Source: Chitinophaga pinensis
Lineage (GTDB): Bacteria; Bacteroidota; Bacteroidia; Chitinophagales; Chitinophagaceae
Direction of reading: 5' to 3'
DNA length: 45,509 bases
Assembly: GCA_945872815.1 (NCBI GenBank)
Contig: CAMCAY010000014.1
Location: forward strand, 1-45,509
Of the stretch, positions 9,385 through 17,411 are shown piece by piece. Positions within the stretch are counted from its first letter, which is position 1. Each line of letters starts with the position of its first letter. The translations under genes were made by a program, and so were the position numbers. Below the pieces are notes generated by a model, which saw nothing but the letters and a program-made list of their open reading frames with translations, did no database searches and was not told where the DNA came from.

Positions 9385-10496
9385 AAACTGTTTTTATTTC
9401 CATACCTTGGTTTAGTCCTGCATTCAAGGCAGGTGGCCCCATTAGATCTGTTCATAATCTTGTGACCAAATTTGATAAGGATATTCAATACAGAATTTTT
9501 TGCAGTAATAAAGATGTTGATGGTCAAAAACTTGACAATATTGAAACTGATAAATGGATTGATTTTAATGAAAATATCAAGGTGTGGTATGACTCATCTA
9601 TTCTTCCATTTTTTAAAATGAATAGACTGATTGCAGCGCAAAAAATAGATGTTTTGTATATTGTAGGGTTATTCTCCTTTTCATTTAATATTCTTCCGAT
9701 TTTTTTTAGTAGGGTCAAAAAAACAATCGTTTCTCCTAAAGGTATGTTGCATACAGGGGCTTTATCTAAGAAAAAAATAAAGAAAAGGATCTTTTTGAAA
9801 TTCATGAAAATAGCTAAGGTGGCTAACAGGATTCATTTTCACGCTTCTGATTTAGTAGAAAGTATTTTCATTAGATCAATATTTGGAGGTATTCCAAAAA
9901 TTACAATTGCATCAAATTATTCAACTTTTTTCCATAATAACTCAACTGCTAAAAAACAGAAATCCAAACTAAAGTTAATTACTGTTGCATTGGTCAGTCC
10001 CATGAAAAATCATTTATTGGTTTTAAATGCGTTAAAGCTATGTGAAGGAGATATTGAATACCATATCATAGGCGCAATAAAAGACAAAAGTTATTGGAAA
10101 AAATGCCTTGATGTAATCAGTGAAATGCCTGTTAATGTTAAAGTTAAATTTCTCGGAGAAATAACTCCCGACAATATTGGGAAATGTTATGATGACTCGC
10201 CTGTAATGATTATGCCTAGTGAAAGTGAAAACTATGGACACTCAATTATTGAATCTTTGTCTGTTGGGATTCCTGTGATAACTTCTACAACTACGCCATG
10301 GAATTTTTTGCAGGAAAATAACGCAGGATTTAATACACATAGGGATATTTCCAAAATAAGAGAATTGATTGAGTATTATGTTTCTCTTGATGAAGATGAA
10401 TACCTTGCATCCTCATTGGCTGCAATAAAATATTCAAAAGCAAATTATAATGAAAGCGATTTGGATAATCAGTATTCTTCTTTATTTTTAAACTAA
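9381..10496 (+). CDS. Glycosyltransferase family 4 (TTG start)
   Basis: A 371-aa GT4 enzyme. The start is TTG at 9381, whose last bases form the upstream stop (TTGA). No ATG is suitable, and MKTVFISIPWFSPAFKAGGP is the expected N-terminus with its glycine loop. Further motifs are VVSPKGMLHTGALSKKK-like residues (actual TIVSPKGMLHTGALS), LVSPMKNHLLVLNAL and MPSESENYGHSIIESLSVG (E-x7-E donor site). This type recurs in Bacteroidota exopolysaccharide clusters. Donor sugar unknown. Confidence 0.84.
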   Translation: MKTVFISIPWFSPAFKAGGPIRSVHNLVTKFDKDIQYRIFCSNKDVDGQKLDNIETDKWIDFNENIKVWYDSSILPFFKMNRLIAAQKIDVLYIVGLFSFSFNILPIFFSRVKKTIVSPKGMLHTGALSKKKIKKRIFLKFMKIAKVANRIHFHASDLVESIFIRSIFGGIPKITIASNYSTFFHNNSTAKKQKSKLKLITVALVSPMKNHLLVLNALKLCEGDIEYHIIGAIKDKSYWKKCLDVISEMPVNVKVKFLGEITPDNIGKCYDDSPVMIMPSESENYGHSIIESLSVGIPVITSTTTPWNFLQENNAGFNTHRDISKIRELIEYYVSLDEDEYLASSLAAIKYSKANYNESDLDNQYSSLFLN

Positions 10497-10504
10497 ATGA
10501 ACCT

Positions 10505-11047
10505 GTGAATCAATTTTTTGATATAAAAATATTCATCACATTTTGTCTGAAATTTATCTTATTCTTCATTTTCTTTTATTATGGAACATTTGCTATTATC
10601 GGATTGACTGCTAAAAATGGATATTATGTTGAATTTATTGATCATTATTTAAACTATATCAGCATTTTAAAGATATCTTTATTAAAAGGGGCAGGACTGA
10701 TTGCACGAATATTTGGTTATGATACAATACTGGATTCCGGAGATGTAATCAGAGTCTCTAACGCCAGGGGAGTAAGGGTTGCTTTAAGTTGTTTGGGTAT
10801 TGGGGTGATGAGTTTTTGGGCTGCATTTATTTTAAGTAATAAACTTACTAAAAAACTAAAATCAATTTGGTTAATCGGTGGTTTATTACTCTTATGGTTT
10901 ATAAATGTATGGAGAATAGGATTGTTTCTGGTGTCTGTTAATAAAGGATGGTCAATGCCTTTAGGTATCGACCACCACACATGGTTTAATTTAGCTGCAT
11001 ATTCAGCAATTTTTATTATGATTTATTTTTTTGAAAAACACAATTAG
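10505..11047 (+). CDS. Exosortase/archaeosortase family transmembrane protein
   Basis: A 180-aa multi-pass inner-membrane protein with the three catalytic residues of exosortases: Cys96 in ALSCLGIG, Arg137 in NVWRIGLF and His157/158 in IDHHTWFN, each within or next to a hydrophobic helix. Exosortases are cysteine transpeptidase-like enzymes that cut C-terminal sorting signals and transfer proteins to a cell-surface or exopolysaccharide acceptor. GTG at 10505 is the only sensible start; the ATG at 10497 runs into TGA at once. The gene sits inside the EPS cluster after a Wzy-like gene. No substrate with a C-terminal sorting tripartite signal was seen here. The subtype (XrtX, XrtY and so on) cannot be fixed by eye. 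Confidence 0.82.
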   Translation: MNQFFDIKIFITFCLKFILFFIFFYYGTFAIIGLTAKNGYYVEFIDHYLNYISILKISLLKGAGLIARIFGYDTILDSGDVIRVSNARGVRVALSCLGIGVMSFWAAFILSNKLTKKLKSIWLIGGLLLLWFINVWRIGLFLVSVNKGWSMPLGIDHHTWFNLAAYSAIFIMIYFFEKHN

Positions 11048-11061
11048 AAAATTGAAACACA

Positions 11062-11610
11062 ATGACAGTTGATTTATCACTATATCATAATAACTTGCAC
11101 CAGCCTGCTGGAACATTTAAAAGAATCTTTTGGTACTACATAAATATCGTGATTTATAAATCAGGTTTGATACCATTTTATGGAATAAAGACTGCTATCT
11201 TAAAATTATTTGGAGCTACTATTGGCAACAATGTCATTATTAAACCATCAGTCAACATTAAATATCCCTGGAATCTTCACATTGGAAACAATGTTTGGAT
11301 TGGTGAAAATGTATGGATTGATAACTTGGTTGCAGTTAAGATAGGGAACAATGTTTGTCTTTCTCAGGGAGTTACATTAATCAACGGAAATCACAATTAC
11401 AAGAAAAAGTATTTTGATTTGATGATTGCACCAATTGTAATTGAAGACGGTGCTTGGGTTTGCACAAAATCAATTATTCACGGAGGAACTACCTTAGAAG
11501 AAAACGTAGTGTTGTTAAGTGGTTCTGTAACATCTGAAAAGTTAACAAAAGATGGTGTATATAGAGGAAATCCTGCAGTAAGAATTAGAGAAAGGCAATT
11601 TTCGGAATAA
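11062..11610 (+). CDS. WcaF-like acetyltransferase, left-handed beta-helix
   Basis: 182 aa with hexapeptide repeats typical of the left-handed parallel beta-helix (IGNNVIIKPSVNI, IGNNVWIGENVWI, IGNNVCLSQGVTL). It has the catalytic-type loop NGNHNYKKKYFDL with the conserved histidine, and IEDGAWVCTKS near the C-terminus. These match the colanic-acid WcaF family, which O-acetylates a sugar of the repeat unit using acetyl-CoA. The two N-terminal segments (AGTFKRIFWYY) are also typical of the family. It lies 14 nt after the exosortase gene. Confidence 0.82.
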   Translation: MTVDLSLYHNNLHQPAGTFKRIFWYYINIVIYKSGLIPFYGIKTAILKLFGATIGNNVIIKPSVNIKYPWNLHIGNNVWIGENVWIDNLVAVKIGNNVCLSQGVTLINGNHNYKKKYFDLMIAPIVIEDGAWVCTKSIIHGGTTLEENVVLLSGSVTSEKLTKDGVYRGNPAVRIRERQFSE

Positions 11611-11640
11611 TTTTACTTAAAAAGATTAGTTACTTCTTAT

Positions 11641-12393
11641 ATGAAAGTTTCCATAATAACAGTTACATTAAATGCTCAACAAACATTGGAGGCTTGTATC
11701 AATTCTGTGCTAAGTCAAACATACTCAAACATTGAGTATATAATTATTGATGGCAAATCAAAAGACAATACAGTTGAAATCATAAAAAAATTTCAGGACA
11801 AAGTCAGTTGTTGGGTTTCAGAAACTGACAGAGGTATGTATGATGCAATAAACAAGGGTATTGAAAAATCTACTGGGGATATTGTAGGATTACTCAACAG
11901 TGATGATTTGTTTTATGGTAATGATGTTATTCAGTCAATTGTTGATACTTTTAATTCGGAAAATGTAGACAGCGTATATGGAGATTTGGAATATGTAGAT
12001 GCTGAAGATACGCAGAAGGTACTTAGAATTTGGAAAGGTAAAAAGTATAATAGAAATCGTTTTTTATTTGGATGGATGCCTGCTCATCCTACTTTTTATG
12101 TAAAACGAAGCATTTATTTAAAGTACGGAGGCTATGAAAATCATTTTTATTCAGCTGCTGATTATGAATTGATGTGTCGTTATCTTTACAAATTAAAGAT
12201 CAGTTCAACTTATATTCCAAAATTGATTGTAAAAATGAGGATGGGTGGACAAAGTAATCGTAGTTTTAAAATGAGATTGAGGGCAAACCGTAGAGATTAT
12301 CTGGCAATGAAAAAAAATAATATTCCATTTGCATTTTTAATTTCCATCTTAAAGCCATTGAGTAAATTGCATCAATTTTACCGGATTAGTTAA
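11641..12393 (+). CDS. Glycosyltransferase family 2 (WcaE/WcaA-like)
   Basis: A 250-aa GT2 with MKVSIITVTLNAQQTLEACI, IIDGKSKDNT, SETDRGMYDAINKGIEKSTG and LLNSDDLF (DxD equivalent), then FGWMPAHPTFYVKRSIY and YSAADYELMCRY. The ETDxGxYDAxNKG block and the short length are typical of the small GT2s that follow WcaF in colanic-acid-like clusters. It probably adds a side-branch or terminal sugar. It is separated by 30 nt from the acetyltransferase. Confidence 0.85.
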   Translation: MKVSIITVTLNAQQTLEACINSVLSQTYSNIEYIIIDGKSKDNTVEIIKKFQDKVSCWVSETDRGMYDAINKGIEKSTGDIVGLLNSDDLFYGNDVIQSIVDTFNSENVDSVYGDLEYVDAEDTQKVLRIWKGKKYNRNRFLFGWMPAHPTFYVKRSIYLKYGGYENHFYSAADYELMCRYLYKLKISSTYIPKLIVKMRMGGQSNRSFKMRLRANRRDYLAMKKNNIPFAFLISILKPLSKLHQFYRIS

Positions 12394-12428
12394 ATAAACT
12401 GATGTTATTATAACGAATAGAAAAATAT

Positions 12429-13166
12429 ATGTTTTCCATTTTTAAAATAAAACCAAAATTTCCGGCAGATTATTTTCCAATCACAACCGATATTCATTCT
12501 CACATTCTTCCGGGAATAGATGATGGTTCGCCTGATTTGGAAACTTCCATATTTCTCATTAAAGGATTAATGGAACTTGGAATTAAAAAGTCTATAGCAA
12601 CCCCGCATATTATAAGTGACTTGTACAGAAATACGCCTTCAACCATAGCAAATTCTTTGTTTTCATTAAAAAATGAGTTGAAGAATCAAGGAATTGAATT
12701 TGAAATTTCTGCTGCTGCGGAATATATGATGGATACTTATTTTTTCGAATTGCTAAAAAGCGGAGAGCCCTTACTTACTATTAATGATAATTTAATCCTG
12801 ACAGAATTTTCTTATGTTTCGCCACCTGATGAAATTGAAAAAATGTCTTTTGAAATAATTACTGCAGGTTATAAGCCTATTCTCGCTCATCCTGAACGCT
12901 ATGGATTTTTCAATAGAAATTTGGCTATGTATAATAAGCTATCTGAGCTTGGATTCCTTTTGCAGGTTAATTTATTGTCATTGGCTGGCTTTTATGGTAA
13001 GGATTGTAAAAAGGCCGCACAATATATTTTAGACAACAATCTTGCCGCCTTTACTGCAACTGATTTACATCATGAAAGACATTTGGCAATGTTGAATCAG
13101 AAAAAAAGCAGAGCAGAGTTTCATAAATATCTTTCTCACAGAAAATGGAACGTATTTTTTCGCTAA
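12429..13166 (+). CDS. CpsB/YwqE-type PHP tyrosine-protein phosphatase
   Basis: This 245-aa protein has the PHP-domain metal sites. These are TDIHSHILPGIDDGSPD near residue 20, ATPHII, AAAEYMMD, LAHPERY and TATDLHH at the C-terminal side. This set defines the CpsB/CapC/YwqE manganese-dependent protein tyrosine phosphatases that control polysaccharide export by dephosphorylating Wzc-type kinases. It is the last gene in the cluster and would be its regulatory member; the kinase is not in the window. Its stop overlaps the stop of the convergent mtaB gene by 4 nt. Confidence 0.86.
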   Translation: MFSIFKIKPKFPADYFPITTDIHSHILPGIDDGSPDLETSIFLIKGLMELGIKKSIATPHIISDLYRNTPSTIANSLFSLKNELKNQGIEFEISAAAEYMMDTYFFELLKSGEPLLTINDNLILTEFSYVSPPDEIEKMSFEIITAGYKPILAHPERYGFFNRNLAMYNKLSELGFLLQVNLLSLAGFYGKDCKKAAQYILDNNLAAFTATDLHHERHLAMLNQKKSRAEFHKYLSHRKWNVFFR

Positions 13167-14431
13167 ATAGTCCATTCAATTATCTCATTTTCCCACTCTT
13201 CTTTATGGGGCGTTGTTATTTTTATGTAGTTATCTGAGTAGCCCTCCATCATTCCATTTTTATTGACACTTTCAAACAGCACCTTTCTTTTTTGCCCTAT
13301 GTGTTGTTCTGTGAAAGATTGCATTTTTGCATAGCTGATATTTCTTAAAATACTGTTTCTCTCGTTTCTAATATTTACAGGTATAACAGGTTTAATGGTT
13401 AGTGCATGGGTGTTGTCCCTTTCAGAATAAGTAAATACGTGCAGATATGAAATGTTTAAGGCTGAAATGAAATCAGCCGTCTCATTGAAATCTTCGTTGG
13501 TTTCTCCTGGAAAACCTACAATGACATCAGCGCCAATACATGCATCTGGAATTAAGTTTTTTATCAGGCTGACTTTTTCAGCATACAATTCACGCTTATA
13601 TCTTCTGCGCATATTCGACAACGTTATGTTGCTGCCACTTTGAAGAGGAATGTGAAAATGAGGCATGAATTTTTTACTGGTCGAGATAAATTCAATTATT
13701 TCATTACTCAACAGATTTGGTTCGATGGAGGATATTCGCACTCTTTCAATAGGCGAATCTGATTCAATGCCTTTTATTAAATCGAAAAAATTCTCTTCCT
13801 TTTTTTTACCTCCGGATATTCCTTTTCCAAAATCTCCCAAATTTATTCCGGTTAATACAATCTCTTTAGCGCCACCTGCTGCAATTGCTTCAATGTTACT
13901 TAATACATTCGAAACACTATCACTTCTGCTTTTACCCCTTGCCATTGGAATGGTACAAAAACTGCAATTGTAATCACACCCATCCTGTACTTTTAAAAAT
14001 ATCCTTGTTCTTTCATTAATTGAATGTGAAGGAGTAAAAATATTTACATCTTCAATTTCACAACTGCATATCTTACCGGAATCATTTTTGGAAAGTTCTT
14101 TCAGGTGTTCTGCTATGTTGAATTTTTCCGCAGCCCCTAAAACAAGATTTACACCAGGAATGGCAGCTATCTCCTTTGGTTTCAATTGTGCATAACAACC
14201 CGTGATTACCACCATGGCATCAGGGGCTTTTTTTTGAATACGCCTAACCAATTGCCTACATTCCTTGTCTGCATTCTCTGTAACTGAACAGGTGTTAATT
14301 ACATATAAATCAGCAATATCCTGAAAATCTTTTTTAATAAAGCCTTCTTTTTCAAGCATTCTGCCCATTGAGGTTGTTTCACTGAAATTCAGTTTACAGC
14401 CCAAAGTATGAAGTGCTACACTCTTGTTCAT
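13163..14431 (-). CDS. mtaB: tRNA t6A37 methylthiotransferase MtaB
   Basis: A 422-aa radical-SAM methylthiotransferase. The N-terminal domain carries three Fe-S cysteines: C12 in LGCKLN, C48 in NTCSV and C79 in TGCYAQ. The radical-SAM core has C152-x3-C156-x2-C159 in GCDYNCSFCTIPMARG. A short TRAM-like tail follows. MtaB converts t6A at position 37 of ANN-decoding tRNAs to ms2t6A. The LGCKLN (rather than LGCxxN of MiaB/RimO) and GxPxAR-less core favour MtaB. It is convergent with the EPS cluster, and tsaD, which makes its t6A substrate, lies 6 kb away. Confidence 0.92.
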   Translation of the reverse strand: MNKSVALHTLGCKLNFSETTSMGRMLEKEGFIKKDFQDIADLYVINTCSVTENADKECRQLVRRIQKKAPDAMVVITGCYAQLKPKEIAAIPGVNLVLGAAEKFNIAEHLKELSKNDSGKICSCEIEDVNIFTPSHSINERTRIFLKVQDGCDYNCSFCTIPMARGKSRSDSVSNVLSNIEAIAAGGAKEIVLTGINLGDFGKGISGGKKKEENFFDLIKGIESDSPIERVRISSIEPNLLSNEIIEFISTSKKFMPHFHIPLQSGSNITLSNMRRRYKRELYAEKVSLIKNLIPDACIGADVIVGFPGETNEDFNETADFISALNISYLHVFTYSERDNTHALTIKPVIPVNIRNERNSILRNISYAKMQSFTEQHIGQKRKVLFESVNKNGMMEGYSDNYIKITTPHKEEWENEIIEWTI

Positions 14432-14543
14432 TTTGCGAAATTAAGAATATTAATTCATTGAAATTCTCAATCAAGTATGAAGCAGTGAATGTTGAAAATT
14501 TGATTTTAAAATTATTTTATCTAAATGTTTTGAAATGTTTTAA

Positions 14544-14551
14544 TACATTTG
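14544..14551 (+). promoter_or_regulatory. Candidate Bacteroidota -7 element for the GH3 gene
   Basis: TACATTTG fits the TAnnTTTG consensus of the Bacteroidota primary sigma factor and lies 11 nt before ATG 14563, implying a very short leader. No clear -33 TTTG was seen at 19-21 nt upstream, so the call is tentative. Confidence 0.4.
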
Positions 14552-14562
14552 CGTTCTGTTTT

Positions 14563-16062
14563 ATGAAAATCAAATCTCTATTAGCCAAACCCTTTGCAGG
14601 TTACATTCACAGACAGATTAAAAAAGGAATGCATACTGCTTTGCAAGATCAGCAGTTGATTTTCAAAAATTTAATCAAGGCAGCTGTCAACACAGAATTT
14701 GGAGCAAATCATCATTTTTCTCAAATAAACAATCACGAAGATTTTATTAAAAATGTTCCAATTAGAGATTATGAAGCATTCAAGGAATACATTGAAAAAA
14801 TAAAAGCAGGCCGTCACAATATTCTTTGGAAAGGTCAACCAATTTATTTTGCTAAAACTAGCGGAACAACAAGTGGGGTAAAATACATACCAATTACAAA
14901 AGAGTCCATTCCTAATCATATCAATACTGCAAGAAACGCTTTGTTGTGTTACATGGCAGAATCAGGCAATACCAACTTTGCTGATGGTAAACTTATTTTT
15001 TTAAGTGGAACTCCTGAATTAGAAAGAGTGGGGGGTATTCCTACTGGTCGATTGAGTGGCATCGTAAATCATCATATTCCAAAATACCTTCGTTCCAATC
15101 AATTGCCCTCTTTTGAAACCAATTGTATCGAAGACTGGGAAAATAAACTGGAAAAGATTGTAGAGGAAACCATTCATGAAAACATGACTCTGATTAGTGG
15201 TATTCCGCCATGGATGCAAATGTATTTCGACAGACTTATTGAAAAATCAGGTAAAAAAATTGGCGAGTTGTTTCCAAATTTCAGTGTCATGGTTCAAGGC
15301 GGTGTGAATTATGAACCCTATAAAGCCAAATTAAATGAAAGCATTGGAAGGCCTATAGATACCATTGAATTGTTTCCTGCAAGTGAAGGTTTTTTTGCAT
15401 TCCAGGATACTATGACAGAACCGGGCATGCTTTTGAATACAAATAGTGGAATATTTTTTGAGTTTATTCCTGTTGAAGAATATGGTCAACCGAATCCAAC
15501 AAGACTTACATTGAATGATGTTCAAATGGGGGTGAATTATGCTTTGATAATAAGTTCTAATGCTGGCTTATGGGCTTATAGTATTGGAGATACCGTGAAA
15601 TTTGTTTCTTTAAATCCTTATAGAATTATTGTAAGTGGAAGGATTAAACATTTTATTTCCGCATTTGGCGAACATGTTATTTCTGAAGAAGTAGAGTCCT
15701 CAATTTTAAAGGTTGCTTCAGAAATGAATATACATCTAACAGAATTTACAGTAGCTCCTTTTGTTAGTTCCAGTGATGGTAAAAGTTACCATGAATGGTT
15801 CATCGAATTTGAACAGGAGCCTGATGATTTGAATGAATTTTCCTTAAGGTTGGATAATCAAATGCGTATAAAAAATGTATATTATGATGATTTGATTAAA
15901 GGGAACATACTCAATCCACTAAAAATTACCATCGTTCGTAAAAATGGTTTTATTGACTACATGAAGAGTATTGGTAAATTAGGCGGTCAAAATAAAGTAC
16001 CTAGGTTGTCAAATGACAGGAAAATAGCAGATCAGCTAATGTCTTATGTAAATATAAGCTAA
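14563..16062 (+). CDS. GH3-family acyl-adenylating protein
   Basis: 499 aa from ATG 14563. The frame is open 150 nt further back, but those residues are low-complexity and do not resemble the family, while MKIKSLLAKPFAGYIHRQIK does. Motifs include KTSGTTSGVKYIPIT, the phosphate loop of adenylate-forming enzymes; PASEGFFAFQD; and GDTVKF plus a C-terminal GRIKHFISAFGEHV hinge. Plant GH3 enzymes conjugate amino acids to jasmonate or auxin through acyl-AMP. The bacterial homologues, common in Bacteroidota, have no well-established substrate. It stands alone between mtaB and dxr. Confidence 0.85.
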   Translation: MKIKSLLAKPFAGYIHRQIKKGMHTALQDQQLIFKNLIKAAVNTEFGANHHFSQINNHEDFIKNVPIRDYEAFKEYIEKIKAGRHNILWKGQPIYFAKTSGTTSGVKYIPITKESIPNHINTARNALLCYMAESGNTNFADGKLIFLSGTPELERVGGIPTGRLSGIVNHHIPKYLRSNQLPSFETNCIEDWENKLEKIVEETIHENMTLISGIPPWMQMYFDRLIEKSGKKIGELFPNFSVMVQGGVNYEPYKAKLNESIGRPIDTIELFPASEGFFAFQDTMTEPGMLLNTNSGIFFEFIPVEEYGQPNPTRLTLNDVQMGVNYALIISSNAGLWAYSIGDTVKFVSLNPYRIIVSGRIKHFISAFGEHVISEEVESSILKVASEMNIHLTEFTVAPFVSSSDGKSYHEWFIEFEQEPDDLNEFSLRLDNQMRIKNVYYDDLIKGNILNPLKITIVRKNGFIDYMKSIGKLGGQNKVPRLSNDRKIADQLMSYVNIS

Positions 16063-16179
16063 TGTAAATAGCGGATTTTAAGATTAGTCAGTGATTATTT
16101 TTTAAATAATCGAATTTTTGACGAACTCAACGGCTAATTAAAAGTAAATTGCGTTTCAATTTTAAATTTATCTGATATC

Positions 16180-17346
16180 ATGGGAGAAACTCTTAAAAAA
16201 AGAGTGGCCATTTTTGGTTCAACGGGATCTATCGGTACACAAGCATTGGATGTGATTAGTACCAATAAAGATTTATTCGAGGTTGAAATATTGACAGCCC
16301 ATACCAACGAGGAACTTTTAATTAAACAGGCATTGGAATATAAGCCTAATGCAGTTGTAATTGGAGATGAAAGCAAATATGAAAAACTGAAATCGGCTCT
16401 ATCTTCAACTGATATTAAGGTTTTTGCAGGAGAAAAGGCGCTGGAAGAGGTAGCTGATTTTGACACTTACGATGTTATGATAGCTGGCATCGTGGGTTTT
16501 GCTGGATTGAAACCTACATTGAAGGGTGTTGAAAAAGGGAAAACCATTGCTTTAGCAAACAAAGAAACATTGGTAGTTGCAGGTGATATTGTGATGAAAA
16601 AGGCCGTGGAATATCGGGCTCCAATCGTACCTGTTGACAGTGAACATTCAGCCATTTTTCAATGTCTCATCGGAGAGGCTCGTAATCCTATTGAAAGAAT
16701 AATACTCACTGCAAGTGGCGGACCTTTTCTAGGTAAAAAGCCCAATTTTTTGGTGAATGTAAAACGTGATCATGCATTACAACATCCAAATTGGAGCATG
16801 GGAGCAAAAATTTCCATTGATTCCGCAACATTGATGAATAAAGGGCTTGAAATGATTGAAGCCAAGTGGTTGTTTAATTTAAATGCCGACCAAATAGATG
16901 TGATCATTCATCCGCAAAGTGTAATCCATAGTATGGTTCAATTTGAGGATGGCAGTATCAAAGCTCAAATGGGTTATCCAGATATGAAATTGCCGATTCA
17001 ATATGCATTGGGTTTCCCCAACAGATTGAAAAATGACTTTCCAAGATTTAATTTTAAAAAATATCCAAACCTTAGTTTTGAAGAACCTGATTTAAAAACA
17101 TTCAGAAATTTGGGTTTGGCCATTGATGCATTAAATGCCGGAGGAAACAAAGCTTGTGTATTGAATGCTGCCAATGAAATTGCTGTTTGGGCGTTCCTTA
17201 AAAATAGGATTGGATTTTTAGATATAACTGCAGTGGTAGAAAAAACAATGGATGCAATTCCATTTATACAAAATCCTTCTCTGGAGCAATATTTTGAAAG
17301 CGACGGAGAGGCACGTAATTTTGCTGCATCATTAATCAAATTATAA
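16180..17346 (+). CDS. dxr: 1-deoxy-D-xylulose 5-phosphate reductoisomerase
   Basis: A 388-aa enzyme of the non-mevalonate isoprenoid pathway; it converts DXP to MEP with NADPH. GSTGSIG at residues 13-19 is the NADPH loop, ALANKETLV and VPVDSEHSAIFQCL carry the metal-binding acidic residues, and SGGPF, SATLMNKGLE and EAKWLF are signature blocks of the substrate site. Length and order are normal. ATG 16180 gives the usual short lead-in before the Rossmann fold. It is followed 65 nt later by rseP; dxr-rseP adjacency is common in bacteria. Confidence 0.95.
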   Translation: MGETLKKRVAIFGSTGSIGTQALDVISTNKDLFEVEILTAHTNEELLIKQALEYKPNAVVIGDESKYEKLKSALSSTDIKVFAGEKALEEVADFDTYDVMIAGIVGFAGLKPTLKGVEKGKTIALANKETLVVAGDIVMKKAVEYRAPIVPVDSEHSAIFQCLIGEARNPIERIILTASGGPFLGKKPNFLVNVKRDHALQHPNWSMGAKISIDSATLMNKGLEMIEAKWLFNLNADQIDVIIHPQSVIHSMVQFEDGSIKAQMGYPDMKLPIQYALGFPNRLKNDFPRFNFKKYPNLSFEEPDLKTFRNLGLAIDALNAGGNKACVLNAANEIAVWAFLKNRIGFLDITAVVEKTMDAIPFIQNPSLEQYFESDGEARNFAASLIKL

Positions 17347-17411
17347 TTCAATTTCGAACAGGGAATTATTTAATTAAATAATAAAATACTGCTCAGAACG
17401 AGCGTAATCTT

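Noticed and set aside
14413-14562. N-terminal extension of the GH3 protein by 50 residues
   Set aside because: The extra residues overlap mtaB and look unlike the family; ATG 14563 with an upstream -7 element is a better start.
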